A DNA stretch of 64,000 bases from Dromiciops gliroides (GCF_019393635.1 NC_057866.1:3188223-3252222); one strand, 5' to 3'; counted from the first letter of the stretch, positions 1 through 10,363 are shown. Numbers and translations: made by a program. Notes: generated from the sequence alone by a model not told the origin.

Positions 1-1300
1 CAGGAGCCAGGGTCACAGCAATGGTGCGACTTCAAGCAAGACCTTTAACGTCTCAGAACCTCCCAACAAGCCTCTAGACGATGGTTGGCAGAGGAGGGAG
101 CTACCTGCCTCAGTAGAGTGAGTTTGCTCCTCTGGGAGTCCCCTCTGCCAATGAGATCCCAGGTCCGGTCCCCTTCCCTAGCTTAAAGGTGGATGTTCTG
201 TCCCTCTGTTCACATGGAGCAGATGTAACTCACACACGTTCATGTGGCCCATGTGGATAGGGACACATCATGGAGCTCTCAGCCCGCAAGGGTGGCCCCA
301 TCAGCCACTTTCCCACTCTTATAGAACTTCCCGGGGTCTGCTTTTGTCCTCCTGCTGCCCAGTGAAAGACGAAGCAGAGACGATCTCTGAGCGGGAGCCC
401 CATCTCAAAAAGGAAGCTGCTTTTCTGAGGGTGAGCTCTTTCATTTTACTGCCTGGCCTCCTGGCTGCACAAACCACCACTGGAGTCAGTCCAGGGAGGC
501 AATTCAGCCCCAAAGTGCGAGCTGCACCACCGTCCTCCTTGGAGCAATGGTTGCACCGTCAGACACGGAGGGGCAGTGGGTTTGGACAACGTCATGACAC
601 CGCCTAGCCCTCTGGCCCTGGCCTTGATTCCGCCTCCCCACCGAGGCTCAGCTCAGACTTAAAGGCAAATAAATGCCTTCAGGAAGAGAATTTGACTGTC
701 TGAATATTGGCCCATTCCTTAGTCCAATCTAGTCTAGCTAGAAGGAAGCATCCATTTCAGGCCCCACGGTCATCCCTGAAGGCTTGGAAGCGAACAGAGG
801 AGTGGGGCCTGGAAGAGAAGAAGAGGAAGCTCCTCGGCCTCCCTCCCACAATGCGTCCTGATGCCACCAGACGGCTGCGCCTGCGCCGTCGGCTGGGTGG
901 GCCGTCTCCCAGGCATCTTAGCCCCAGGGCCTTCCGAGTCTGTAAAAAGAGAGGGTGGATAAGGCAGCCCTAGCTCCATTCCAGCTTCCGCCTGCGCCCC
1001 ACCCGCTGCAGGGTGTCCCGAAGACTCCACAGGAGCCTCCCTCCTCCCGCCCCCCAGCACTTTCTTCTTCCCAATTCCCTATGTCCGGTGAAGGCATCAC
1101 TGGGCTACCAGCCCAAATGGCATCCTTGACCGCCTACTTTCTCTCCCCACACACATCTAATCTGCTGCCAAGTCCAATAGACCATGGCTCCCCAACATGC
1201 CCCCGTCTCTCCTCCAACACTGCCACCGCCTGGGGCAAGCCCTCCCCAGCTCGCCTCGCACCTAGCCCACGGAGGGGGCTGCTGGAGGCTCCGCCTGCCC
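1..1300. other. Upstream intergenic stretch, no gene recognised
   Basis: No coding exon, RNA gene or clear repeat could be recognised. The stretch is moderately GC-rich with a small cluster of CpG around 840-910, too short to call a CpG island by eye. Open frames are short, overlap on both strands and resemble no protein I know. Confidence 0.5.
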
Positions 1301-1309
1301 GTCTCTCCC

Positions 1310-1770
1310 CACTCCAGGCCATCCCCCTCTCAATAACTTCCGGTGGCTTCCTGTCACCTCTAGGAGCCCTTCATCCCCCGCCCCACCTCCTTTCGGCCTC
1401 TTACACCTCCCTCCCCGCCGTGCACTCTGTGATCCGGCGACCGCAGCTTCTTGGCTCCTCCTCACACGACACTCTCCATTTCCAGACGCGGAACCTTTTC
1501 CTGGCCATTCCCCATGCCTGGAATGGGGTCCCTCCTCGCGTTCACCTTTCCTGACTTCCTCACAGTCCCAGCTGAAGCCCCACGTTCCACAGGAAGCCTT
1601 TCCTCATCCCCCTGATCCTAGTGCCTTCCCTCGGACACTGGCTCCATCCACCCTGCACCGACCTTTGTGCACGGCTGCCTACATGCTGGGCTGTGAGCTC
1701 CTCAAAGGCAGCCCCAGACCTTGGTGTATAGTAGGCACTTAACAGATGCTTGTTGACTGCCTGCCTGTGA
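1310..1770 (+). repeat. L2-type LINE 3' end
   Basis: The sequence follows the mammalian L2 3'-end pattern: a 'gcctggaatg' block near 1515, an 'aggaagcctttcct' block near 1590, 'ctgtgagctcctcaaaggcag' near 1690, and the terminal 'agtaggcacttaacagatgcttg' near 1730-1755. It is an old, diverged copy. Family assignment is from pattern recall. Confidence 0.65.
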
Positions 1771-2100
1771 GCCTGGGTGCTCGCTGGGCCCTGGACAGAG
1801 AGGGAAAGCCCGCAGAGGCTGTGCCCACCTGAATGAGCCCCTAAGGCCAGTGGCCCTGGAAGAGGGCCACTTTCCGGAGCCCATCGAGGCAAAACTCCAG
1901 GCTAGGTTTATCATGGGTGCCATCCGGCCCACCCTTGCCTGCAATGGGATCCTTCATTTGACTTGGGTCAGCTCCCTAGGGCACAGAGATCATGAGGCCA
2001 TCTCAACCCGATGCTCAGGCCCATCTCCCAGTTCGAGATGCCCAAAGCTGAGCTCTTTCTCTTTCCCCCAAATCCATCCTTCCTCCCAAATCCCCTCTTT
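1771..2100. other. Unique stretch, nothing recognised
   Basis: No repeat, exon or RNA gene recognised between the L2 copy and the following MIR. Confidence 0.45.
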
Positions 2101-2104
2101 TTGC

Positions 2105-2240
2105 TGAGGGCACCTAAGGCCAACAGGGTGAAGTGACTGGCCCAGGGTCACACAGCTAGCAAGTGTCTGAGGCCAGATTTGAATTCAGGGAGACGAGGCT
2201 CCAGAGGCTCCACTAACGTGCCACTTGGCTGCCCGTTACA
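2105..2240 (-). repeat. MIR/CORE-SINE, reverse orientation
   Basis: The + strand reads as the reverse complement of a MIR: 'gaagtgactggcccagggtcacacagctagcaagtg' followed by a degraded 'gaattcaggg' segment and a tRNA-like head ending in 'cacttggctgcccg'. The core CORE-SINE sequence is the diagnostic part. Confidence 0.7.
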
Positions 2241-2524
2241 TTCCGAATCTCCCATCTTCTCTTTTCATAGAATCATTTCCCCTTCCTCTCTTCCCCCCTT
2301 CCCCTGCTGAAATCTGAGGTCCGAGCCAGGAGACACGCTCATCTCCAGTTATCTGAGGCAGAAAACACACGACAGGACGCCAGCTTTCTCAGACACTGTA
2401 GACCCGGTGTCTGTTTCAGAGCTGGGGGGTCAGGCAGGGAGCATGGTCTCTCTGGCTCTGTGTACATCTCTAGGGCACACACCCTCTGTGTCTGATAATA
2501 ACCCTGACTGGCATCTCTTAGGCC

Positions 2525-2735
2525 AAGGCCTTTATACATAGTGTCTCCTGTGGTTCTCACAATAACCCCGGGAGGCGGGTGCTATTATTATTCTCACTTT
2601 ATAGATGAGGAAACCGAGGTGAAGTGACTTGTCCAGGGTCACTTAGTGAGTGAGTGTCTGAGGCCACAGGTGAACACAGGTCGCCCTGACTTCCAGCTCT
2701 ACCAGTTTTGTGCACTGTGGCGCCCCCTGGCTGCT
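2525..2735 (-). repeat. MIR/CORE-SINE, reverse orientation
   Basis: Reverse-complement MIR with the 'ttatagatgaggaaaccgagg' block near 2600, 'gaagtgacttgtccagggtca' near 2621, and a head ending in the 'gtggcgccccctggctgc' segment. The tail end holds a CTCF-like motif, listed separately. Confidence 0.7.
2718..2734 (-). promoter_or_regulatory. CTCF-like motif at the end of a MIR copy
   Basis: On the minus strand this reads GCAGCCAGGGGGCGCCA, which contains the strong CTCF core CCAGGGGGCGC. It lies in the terminal part of an old MIR, so the motif may be repeat-derived. No occupancy data are available from sequence alone. Confidence 0.4.
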
Positions 2736-2789
2736 TAGAACTATCTGCTCCTTTCCTTCTCTCCATGAGTGACAGACCCTGTACCAGAA

Positions 2790-2995
2790 GTCAAGCTTTC
2801 CGACTCCCAATTAAAGTTCTTTCCCTTCTGCACGCTTCCCTGCCTTGTCTCCCAACACAGATTGTGAGCTCTTCCCCAACCGAGGACAGGGACGGGCTGC
2901 ATCTCTTCCTCTTTCCCCACTGTGGCGCAGAGAGTCCCTGCTGTAAAGCCTTCTGTGGCTCCCTAATGCTGCTAGATTCAACTACAAATGCCTCT
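2790..2995 (+). repeat. L2-type LINE fragment, left part, split by an L1
   Basis: The segment holds L2-like pieces such as 'tggctccctaatgctgctagattcaactaca' near 2958. It stops at the L1 insertion point and appears to resume at 4032, so it is probably one L2 copy cut in two. Confidence 0.5.
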
Positions 2996-4031
2996 CTTAA
3001 TGGTCAAAGGAAATGAACAGGCAGTTTTCTGATGAAGAAATCAAAGTTATCTGTTGCCATTTGAAAAATGCTCTAAATCGCTATTGATTAGAGAAATGCA
3101 AATCAAAACAACTCTGAGGTACCACCTCACACCTATCAGATTGGCTAATATGACAAAAAAGGGAAATAATAAATGTTGGAGAAGCTGTGGAAAAATTGGA
3201 ACACTAAGGCATTGTTGGTGGATCTGTGAACTGATCCGACCATTCTGGAGAGCGATTTGGAATTATGCCCAAAGGGCTATAAAGCTGTGCATATCCTTTG
3301 ACCCAACAATACCACTATTAGGTCTCTTCCCCAAAGAGATCATAAAAAAGGGAAAAGGACCCACATGTATAAAAATATTTATAGCTGCTCTTTTTGTGGT
3401 GGCAAGGAATTAGAAATGGAGGGGTTGCCCATCCATTGGGGAATGGCTGAACAAGTTGTGGTATATGAATGTAATGGAATACTATTTTGCTGTAAGAAAC
3501 AACGAGCAGGCGAATTTTAGAGAAACCTGGAAGGACTTGCATGAACTGATGCTGAGTAAGAAGAGCAGAACCAGAAGAACATTGTACACAGTATCATCAA
3601 CATTATGCGTTGATCAACTGTGATAGACTTGATTCTTCTCAGCAATGCAATGGTCCAAGATAGTTCCAAAGGACTCAGGATGGGAAATGCTCTCCACATC
3701 CAGAATAAAAAGAATGGTGGAATATGGATGCACATTGAACCCTACTGTTTCTTTTGTCTTGGGTGCTGTTGTTTCTCTTTTTTGAGGGTTTTCCTTTTTG
3801 CTCTGATTCTTCTTTCACAGCATGACTAATGCAGAAATATGTTCAATGTGATTGTACATGTATAACCTATATCAGATTACTTGCTGTCTTGGGGAGGGGG
3901 GGCGGGAGGGGAGGGAGAATAATTTGAAACTAGAAATCTTACAAAAACAAATGTTTAAAACTATCTCTACATGTAACTGGAGAATAATAAAATACTTTTA
4001 TAGTTAAAAAAATTTTAAAACAACAAAAAAC
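2996..4031 (+). mobile_element. 5'-truncated L1 (3' end of ORF2 plus 3' UTR)
   Basis: A 1.04-kb L1 insertion. Degraded ORF2 C-terminal sequence (near 3090-3345, with an 'LLGL'-type motif after 'DPTIP') is followed by the 3' UTR and an A-rich tail near 4006-4030. An 11-bp target-site duplication CAAATGCCTCT flanks it at 2985-2995 and 4032-4042. It is severely 5'-truncated and cannot encode a working protein. Confidence 0.85.
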
Positions 4032-4375
4032 CAAATGCCTCTTTTGCTGGAGCCTCTACCACCCTCTCACACTGTCTCCATAGCATGCCCCTGCTCACAG
4101 ACCACCATGCGTACTTCCCACCAGCATCTTGAGCAATGTCCTCCCCCAACCTTATCTTGGGGTTGGGGTGCCAGTGATCCACCCAACTCCCCACATTTCC
4201 TCAAGTGTCTTCTCCCTCTCCCCAGGCCCTTTGCCAGCTCCCCATTTTCTGTGGTCTTTATTAGAGTGGGAGCCCCTGGAAGACATGCTCGATTTTGCCT
4301 GCTTATATTTGTGAACCTATGCTTAGAGCACTGCCTGGCACCTAGTATGCATTTAAGGGGCCTGTCTGTCCTCTG
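4032..4375 (+). repeat. L2-type LINE fragment, right part
   Basis: This continues the L2 copy interrupted by the L1 at 2996-4031. It ends with the typical 3' pattern 'gcactgcctggcacctagta' near 4330 followed by 'tgcatttaa'. Confidence 0.55.
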
Positions 4376-4378
4376 TCC

Positions 4379-4570
4379 GTCTACCTACCTACCTACCTAC
4401 CTACCTACCTATTTATCTATCCTTTCCATCTGCTGTCCATCTGTCCATCCATCCATCCTCTATCTCTGCCCTCTATCTTTTGCATCTATCTGTGTATCTC
4501 TCCTCTATCTCTCTTCTCTCTCTGTTTCTATCCATCCATCTTCCATCTTCCTCATCCATCTCCTCTAATC
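4379..4570 (+). repeat. Imperfect tetranucleotide microsatellite (CTAC)n / (CATC)n
   Basis: About eight perfect CTAC units near 4380-4411 are followed by degenerate CTAT, CATC and CTCT units. It lies directly at the 3' end of the L2 copy, a common place for microsatellite birth. Confidence 0.9.
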
Positions 4571-4619
4571 TGGCTCCAGCCTGCCTTCACACACCCCTTG
4601 TGAATCTAGCTATAGAGTC

Positions 4620-4935
4620 CAGCAGTCCTCCAGCCCCTAAGTCCCCTTTCTCACTTCCACACTCTTGTGTCTGAGGTCTGAGATGTGCTCCCTCTTCACC
4701 CTTGGCCTCCGAGCCCTAAGGCTCCTCAAAGGCTCAGGCTCAGCCCCCCTGCTCCCGGCCCTGTCCCCATCTCTGCTGCCTCAGTTTTCCTTGGACTCTG
4801 GGCACATAGTGCATCCTTTTGGTAGCACACGAGCTCCTTTAGGAAAGGGCCTGTTTCATTCTTGTCTTTGTGCCCCCGGTGCCCAGCTCAGTGCCTAGCA
4901 TATAGTTGGCATTTAATAAATGCCTGCTGAGTGGA
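4620..4935 (+). repeat. L2-type LINE 3' end
   Basis: The last part, near 4845-4930, follows the L2/MIR 3' consensus: 'gggcctgtttcattcttgtctttgtgccccc', 'cagtgcctagcatatagttgg' and 'catttaataaatgcctgctg'. The upstream portion is more diverged. Confidence 0.65.
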
Positions 4936-5500
4936 ATGCCTCCCTTTCTCCAGCACTTTCACCATAACAGGTGCCTTAGCTCGGTCTTCTTATCTCCTTG
5001 AATGACTGCTTTCCTCTGGCCTGGGGTGCTGATCATTCAGCAAAGGAGCACGGACAGAGCAGTTACTGAGGACGATGGCTGTCCTTCCCTCTTCTGGGGG
5101 TCACAGTGAACTGAGCATGTGCTGACAAAACAGAAGGAAAAACACCCTCCGAGAGTGCGGGCACGGTGTGTGTGCTGCGGCACCAGGGCTGTCTTCTGCT
5201 CTTCCTTCCACTGACCTTGAAGTCAAGGCCTCCCGGCCACCAGTAAGGCAAGAGGGACAAGGGGCCGCAGACGTCCAGGCTGAACGGCCGGTGCTATCGG
5301 AGGAACGATGTGGCGATGACCAGAGGAGCCAGGGAGCTAGCCCCGGGAGACTGGGGCTCAGGGAGACACGCGGATCCTGGTCTGGGAGCAGAGGGAGGGA
5401 GGTGGCAGAAGTCAGGAAGCTACTGAGAACGCCTTTCCACTGGGGAGCTGGAGGGGGGATCGATCTCCATTCTCCTGATGTCCTTCACTCATATTTCCTG
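4936..5500. other. Unique stretch with scattered CpG
   Basis: No exon or repeat recognised. Scattered CpG dinucleotides near 5160-5360 and short open frames without similarity to anything I know. It could hold an untranslated upstream exon, but no evidence supports one. Confidence 0.4.
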
Positions 5501-5504
5501 GTCT

Positions 5505-5610
5505 TGAGATGGAGCAGACATCCCCTTCAGCCAAGAAACCTGGGTTCAGGTCCCATCTGCTCTGACTGCGTGACCTTGGGCAAGTCACGGATGCCCTCGG
5601 CATTCTGGAC
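5505..5610 (+). repeat. MIR/CORE-SINE fragment
   Basis: The segment 'acctgggttcaggtcccatctgctctgactgcgtgaccttgggcaagtcac' near 5538-5588 is a MIR core in forward orientation. Confidence 0.65.
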
Positions 5611-5895
5611 GTGTTTCTGAACCTATAGCTCCCAGAGACTCCTCACCCCGGAGTCCTCTCCTGCAATGAGATCGCGGATCCAGCCCCCTTTGAGACCTGG
5701 GAACGCTCAGAAGTGGCCCTCACGAGGCGCGCAAACTGGAGCTCTGATGTTCTCGCATCAGGAGTAATATTCTACTATATGATCTACATTAATTTAGGGG
5801 CGGGGTGGGGGAACGTTGAACCAGACTGCTTAGTACCATCGCCCAAACCCGGCTCCCAGCCGTGACGGGAAGCAGCTTGGGTGTCTGCCAGCTCG

Positions 5896-5909
5896 GCGCC
5901 ACCTGGTGG
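5896..5909 (-). promoter_or_regulatory. CTCF-like motif, first of a pair
   Basis: The + strand reads GCGCCACCTGGTGG, so the minus strand is CCACCAGGTGGCGC, a full match to the CTCF core CCASYAGRKGGCRC. A second match in the same orientation begins 92 bp downstream. The flanks do not look like a SINE. Occupancy is inference. Confidence 0.55.
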
Positions 5910-5987
5910 TCAGTTAGGACACTGCCGCAGGTTTAGAAAGTATAATCCACGAAATGACGGAACGAGGTTTTTGGTGGGTAGAATAGC

Positions 5988-6001
5988 ACGCCACCTGGTG
6001 G
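5988..6001 (-). promoter_or_regulatory. CTCF-like motif, second of a pair
   Basis: The + strand reads ACGCCACCTGGTGG, so the minus strand is CCACCAGGTGGCGT, one base off the CTCF core used here. Same orientation as the motif at 5896-5909, and about 18 kb upstream of the first SLC22A18 coding exon. Confidence 0.5.
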
Positions 6002-6390
6002 CCACCCAGGATTCTGCACCCACCCAACCCCCTCGGTGCCCGACTGTCCGCCTTTGCCCTAAGAAAGCCCGTGTTCAGCCCCAGAAGTCGATCTGGACAG
6101 CTCCCACTGCCCAAGGTTCCCGGAAGTCACAACCACACAGCCAGTCCATTGCAGCAGAATATAGTCTGGGGGGTGGGTGGTTCTTTAAATAGTTGGATCG
6201 TTTGCCCAGTTTTTCAAGCAGTAGCTCTTTCTCTCCCACTAGCCGAGCCACTTTGGCTCCCACTTGCTGAAATCATTGAGACAAGTCCTCACCGGGTTTC
6301 TGAGTCATAGACCACTTGCCCCCTCTCGGGACTGCCCCTTTACCACTGGAAAACACTGTTCTCCTGGTGTCCTTGCTTTCTTTGAGGTGG
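6002..6390. other. Unique stretch, nothing recognised
   Basis: No repeat, exon or RNA gene recognised between the CTCF-like pair and the next MIR-derived segment. Confidence 0.4.
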
Positions 6391-6394
6391 AATT

Positions 6395-6705
6395 GAGAGC
6401 TAGTGCCTCAGACTCCAGGCTTGGAGCTGGAAGTGAGGCCAGAGGCCATCAAGTTGTGCCCCTGATTTTACAGATGAGAAAACTGAGGCCCAAGGAGGGG
6501 AAATAAGTCGTTTTATGTCCCGTTAGTAGTAACATTCACACTCAAGTCTGGCATTCTTTCTATTGTATTAACACTGGGATGGGCTTTAGAGATGGAACTC
6601 AGCTTCCTTTTCTTACACAGAGAAGACCAGAGGAGGACCAGGGAAGGTGGGCAACTTGCCCTAAGTCACATACATTGAGCGGCAGAGGAGGACCAAGGGC
6701 TCCTG
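6395..6705 (-). repeat. Two MIR-related fragments in reverse orientation
   Basis: The first copy has 'gattttacagatgagaaaactgaggcccaaggagg' near 6463-6498. The second has a degraded 'gcaacttgccctaagtcaca' block near 6651. Both are reverse-complement MIR cores. Confidence 0.6.
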
Positions 6706-6709
6706 CGCT

Positions 6710-7380
6710 CTGGGACAGCACGCCTTATTCTGCCCTGTTGTGGAGTCAGCTATTTGGAAAGCCAAGCTGCGAGATGAGGTTGTCCCCTTCTAGTGGGGCT
6801 CCTTCCATTCTTCCGTTCCCTGTGATCCCTTCCCGTTGTAAGGATATGCTATTGACAAGACCAGCAAACTCCCCCTCCCCCTTTTTCCATGGCATTGTCA
6901 GAAGGTCAGGCATGGAAGGATCAGAGGTGCCCACTCCTGATGAGAAAGAGGAGACCCTGAGCTGCAGTGAGTTTGTCAGGGAAGAATTCTGTTATGGGGA
7001 GTGGGGATTTTCCATTTTGGTTCTTCTTTGCTCTAGAACATTTAAGAATAGAGGAAGATGAGCAACTTAAAGACATCTGAAAACTGATTGCCATGAGGAT
7101 GGATCCCCACCTTGTCTTTGGAGACCTGGGTTTGGTTATCCTCAGCATTCCGAACTGCCCTGACTACATTTTTCGTTGTTTTCTGGGAAGGGGGCCAATG
7201 TTGGGAAAATCATCTGTGGTCTCCGGGCTCCCTCTGCTGACCAAAACTAGGATTTCTCAATTTAAGGGAATTCGTGGCACTCCCATGAAGGATCCAAGGA
7301 AAGCCCCAAGTGGGAAAGATCTGTAGTCCCCTGTTAAGATAGAAGGAGCTATGGATGAATTTTTAAAATGAAGTCCCTCA
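6710..7380. other. Unique stretch, nothing recognised
   Basis: Short overlapping open frames only. No recognisable exon, repeat or structured RNA. Confidence 0.4.
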
Positions 7381-7394
7381 AAAGACCATCTCTA

Positions 7395-7535
7395 GGGGCA
7401 GCTATGTGGTGCAGTGGATAGAGCACCGGCCCTGGATTCAGGAGGACCTGAGTTCAAATCTGGCCTCAGACACTTGACATTTACTAGCTGTGTGACCCTG
7501 GGCAAGTCACTTAATCCCAACTGCCTCAGGAAAAA
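7395..7535 (+). mobile_element. Marsupial tRNA/CORE SINE, full length
   Basis: The copy runs from GGGGCAGCTATGTGG through the A/B-box-like tRNA head and 'tagctgtgtgaccctgggc' core to CTGCCTCAGG and an A tail. A perfect 14-bp target-site duplication AAAGACCATCTCTA lies at 7381-7394 and 7536-7549, which shows L1-type target-primed insertion. Confidence 0.92.
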
Positions 7536-7609
7536 AAAGACCATCTCTATACAGGAGCATTCAAGAATTTGTTCCCTTGTGACTTTGGGGGGGGGGCAGG
7601 GAAATGAGG

Positions 7610-7718
7610 TTTACTAGCTTAACAGCCGGTAAGTGTCAAGTGTTTGAGGCCGTATTTGAACACAGGTCCTCCTGAATACAGGGCCGGTGCTCTATCCACT
7701 GTGTCATCTAGCTGCCCC
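7610..7718 (-). mobile_element. Marsupial SINE, reverse, truncated
   Basis: The + strand ends with the reversed SINE head 'atctagctgcccc'. The left (3') part is cut short near 7610. Confidence 0.8.
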
Positions 7719-7844
7719 CCTTGTAACTTTTACTACAAATATCCAGATAGATTTGCAAAGAATTCCACAAGGTGGCAATTTCGCCAGCCATAAATGAGTC
7801 CCCCTTCTGTCATTTGTTCATTATTTTTGCCAATGGGGTGGGTA

Positions 7845-8090
7845 TAAAGTTGTTGTAGAGTCGTGTCTGACTCTTTGTGACCCCTGTCGAGGTTTTCTTG
7901 GCAAAAATACTGGAGTGTTTGGCCATTTTCTTCTCCAGCTTATTTGACAGATGAGGAGACTGAGGCAAACAGGGGTTCAGTTACCTCCCCAGAGTCTAAG
8001 TAGTGTCTAAGACTGAATCTGACTCTTGGTGACCCCATTCGGTGTTTTTCTTGGCCAAGATACTAGAGTGGTTTCCTTCTCCAGTGTAAA
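7845..8090 (-). repeat. SINE-related fragments with the 'gactctttgtgacc' tail module
   Basis: Two successive partial copies (about 7848-7995 and 7996-8088) carry the tail found on longer marsupial SINEs: 'gtgtctgactctttgtgacccc', 'ggttttcttggcaaaaatactgg' and 'ttcttctccag'. The same module ends the SINEs at 9614-9840 and 46205-46445, there in + orientation. Confidence 0.7.
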
Positions 8091-8206
8091 GTGGTCCTTT
8101 AATGTTATTTTGATTCCCCTCAATTTGATTATTAGTGAGGTTGAGCCCTTTTCAAGTAATTATTTGTTTGTTTGTTTTTTGTTTTTGTTTGTTTGGTTGG
8201 TTTTTG

Positions 8207-8341
8207 GTGAGGCAATTGGGGTTAAGTGACTTGCCCAGGGTCACACAGCTAGTAAGTGTCAAGTGTCTGATGTCAGATTTGAACTCAGGTCCTCCTGACT
8301 CCAGGGCCAGTGCTGTACCCACTGCGCCACCTAGCTGCCCC
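8207..8341 (-). mobile_element. Marsupial SINE, reverse, inside L1
   Basis: Complete reverse copy from GTGAGGCAATTGGGG to the reversed head CTAGCTGCCCC. Flanks share a duplication of the type CCCTTTTCAAGTAATTATT with one mismatch (near 8144-8162 and 8338-8357). Confidence 0.9.
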
Positions 8342-8876
8342 TTTTGAAGTAATTATTAACAGTGTTTCCTCTTTGGAAGATCTGTTCACATCCTTTGACC
8401 AGGATATAACCAAGAATTACTTTCACAAAGTTTTAACAGTTGACAAGTTATTTTGTTTTTCTTATAGATGTGTTTATTTTTACATGTATTTAGTATTTAT
8501 AATCTGAGCCTCCTACTGCCTCCCCATGCAAATGCATTGGCTGTGCCTGTGGATATGGGTCTTCTTTATGTATCACCTCCTTGGCAGAAAGTAAGGGGCG
8601 CAATTCATCTTCAGGCCTCTGCGCTCAATGGTTTATCATTGTATTGATCACAGTTCTAAATATATATCAAAGGTTTTTTTTTTCTCTAGAAAGTTGTTTT
8701 TCTCTGTTGTCTAAATTGCTCTGCTAGTTCTGCCAACATCCCTCTATGTCAAATGCAAAGAGATCTTCCCACTTTGGGTTGAAACTGTCCATTTTGTCAT
8801 TTCTTGTGGCATCATAATATCTCTGACATTTGTATACCGTATTTTGGTTTTTTTGTTTGTTTGGTTTTTGGTTTTT

Positions 8877-9012
8877 GCGGGGCAATGGGGGTTAAGTGAC
8901 TTGCCCAGGGTCACACAGCTAGTAAATGTCAAGTGTCTGAGGCCAAATTTGAACTCAGGTACTCCTGAATCCAGGGCCGGTGCTTTTATCCACTGTGCCA
9001 CCTAGCCTCCCC
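8877..9012 (-). mobile_element. Marsupial SINE, reverse, inside L1
   Basis: Complete reverse copy starting GCGGGGCAATGGGGG, preceded by a T-rich run (its A tail), ending 'cacctagcctcccc' with one change in the usual head. Confidence 0.88.
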
Positions 9013-9063
9013 TACCATACTTTGTTTTTTTGGGTTTTTTTGTTTGTTTGTTTTGTTTTTTTA

Positions 9064-9198
9064 GTGAGGCAATTGGGGTTAAGTGACTTGCCCAGGGTCA
9101 CACAGCTAGTAAGTGTTAAGTGTCTGAGGCCGGCTTTGAACTCAGGTACTCCTGACTCCAGGGCCAGTGCTCTATCTACTGCACCACCTAGCTGCCCC
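9064..9198 (-). mobile_element. Marsupial SINE, reverse, inside L1
   Basis: Complete reverse copy (GTGAGGCAATTGGGG to CTAGCTGCCCC). A short duplication CATACTTTG flanks it near 9016-9024 and 9200-9208. Confidence 0.9.
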
Positions 9199-9613
9199 CA
9201 TACTTTGTTAATCCATTCCCTGACGGGACAGCTCCTCAGTTCCCAAGTTTTAGATACTATAAAAGAATTGAAATAAATATTCCTGGAAACATGGATCCTT
9301 TTCCTCTTTCTTTGATCTCTGTGGAGTTTGGGTCTAGATGAGGCCTTTCCCTTCCCCTCCCCCACTGCCCATAGGCCTAGTAGTGGTCCAGCTGGGTCTA
9401 AGTGCATGCAGAGTTTAGTAACTTTGGGGGCAAAGTTCCAAATCACTTTCCAAAAATGACTGGACTGATTCAGAGGTTCGGCAACAGTGCAGAAGTGTGT
9501 CTCTTCCCACAGCCCCACCAGCACTTGCTATTTTCCTGTTCTGTCATTTTTGCCAGTCTGATGAGTGTGAAGTCGAACTCCAGACTTGGTCTAATTAGCA
9601 ATTCTCATTTTTA

Positions 9614-9840
9614 GTTGGGCAGCTTGGTGGTGTCATAGTGGATGGAACGAACACCAGGCTTGGAGTCAGGAAAATCTGAGTCCAGATTTGGCCCCAGACA
9701 CTTACTGATGGGTGACCCTGGACAATTCAGTTTACCCTGTTTGCCTCAGTTTCCTCATTTGTAAAATGGGCTGGAGACGGAAACCACTTCAGAAAACCCC
9801 AAATGGAGTCATGAAGAGTCATACTTGACTAAACAACAAC
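9614..9840 (+). mobile_element. Longer marsupial SINE with extended tail module
   Basis: A tRNA-like head (GGGCAGCTTGGTGG) and CORE segment are followed by 'aaatgggctggagacgg', 'aaaaccccaaatggagtcatg' and an AACAAC tail. It is more diverged than the 140-bp copies, so older. Confidence 0.8.
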
Positions 9841-10030
9841 AACTTTAGTTCTTTAGAGCAACTGCCTTGGAGTGAGGAAGACCTGGATCCAACGACACTG
9901 CTGTGTGACCCTGGACAAGTCGTTTCACCTCTGTTTGCCTCAGTTTCCCCATCTGTAAAATTGGGATAATAATAGCACCAACCTCCCGGGCTGTTGTGAA
10001 AATCAAATGAAATCATCTTTTAAAGCGTTT
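9841..10030 (+). repeat. MIR element
   Basis: Forward MIR: 'gtgtgaccctggacaagtcg', 'gcctcagtttccccatctgtaaaattggg', 'ataataatagcacc' and 'ttgtgaaaatcaaatgaaatc'. Confidence 0.8.
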
Positions 10031-10222
10031 TATGAACCCTCAATTCTATAGAAAGTTGAGGTTTTATTGACATGCAGTTGTTGATTGCCTAATACATTTT
10101 GGCTCTCATGTTTTTATTTGGCATCAGAATAGGGACAGGGCCTGGACTTGTGGTGTTATTGGCATAGAGACTCCTGACAGAGGAAGCCCATCCTCATTCA
10201 GAGTCTTTGAAAGAGAACGCTG

Positions 10223-10357
10223 GGGGCAGCTAGGTGGCACAGTGGATAGAGCACCGGCCCTGGAGTCAGGAGGACCTGAGTTCAAATCTGGCCTCAGACA
10301 CTTAACACTTACTAGCTGTGTGACCTTGGGCAAGTCACTTAACCCCAATTGCCTCAC
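10223..10357 (+). mobile_element. Marsupial SINE followed by a tail-derived microsatellite
   Basis: Full-length 140-bp type SINE. Its A tail has become a long AAAG repeat. The flanks AAAGAGAACGCTGGG (near 10209) and AAAGAGAATGCTGGG (near 10439) look like a 15-bp target-site duplication with one mismatch, bracketing SINE plus microsatellite. Confidence 0.92.
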
Positions 10358-10363
10358 TAAAAA

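Larger units (their letters stand above)
8091..9612 (-). mobile_element. Old L1 3' region, reverse, broken by three SINEs
   Basis: Minus-strand translation near 9380-9520 gives a degraded ORF2 C-terminus, including a WKVIWNFAPK-like block and 'PLLGL', comparable to the L1 at 2996-4031. Pieces at 8091-8206, 8342-8876 and 9200-9380 look like 3'-UTR-side sequence. SINEs sit at 8207-8341, 8877-9012 and 9064-9198. No functional reading frame remains. Confidence 0.65.

Noticed and set aside
7395..7535. tRNA-like A/B-box sequence as a tRNA gene
   Set aside because: It is the head of a SINE repeated many times in the window with A tails and target-site duplications; no complete cloverleaf is apparent.
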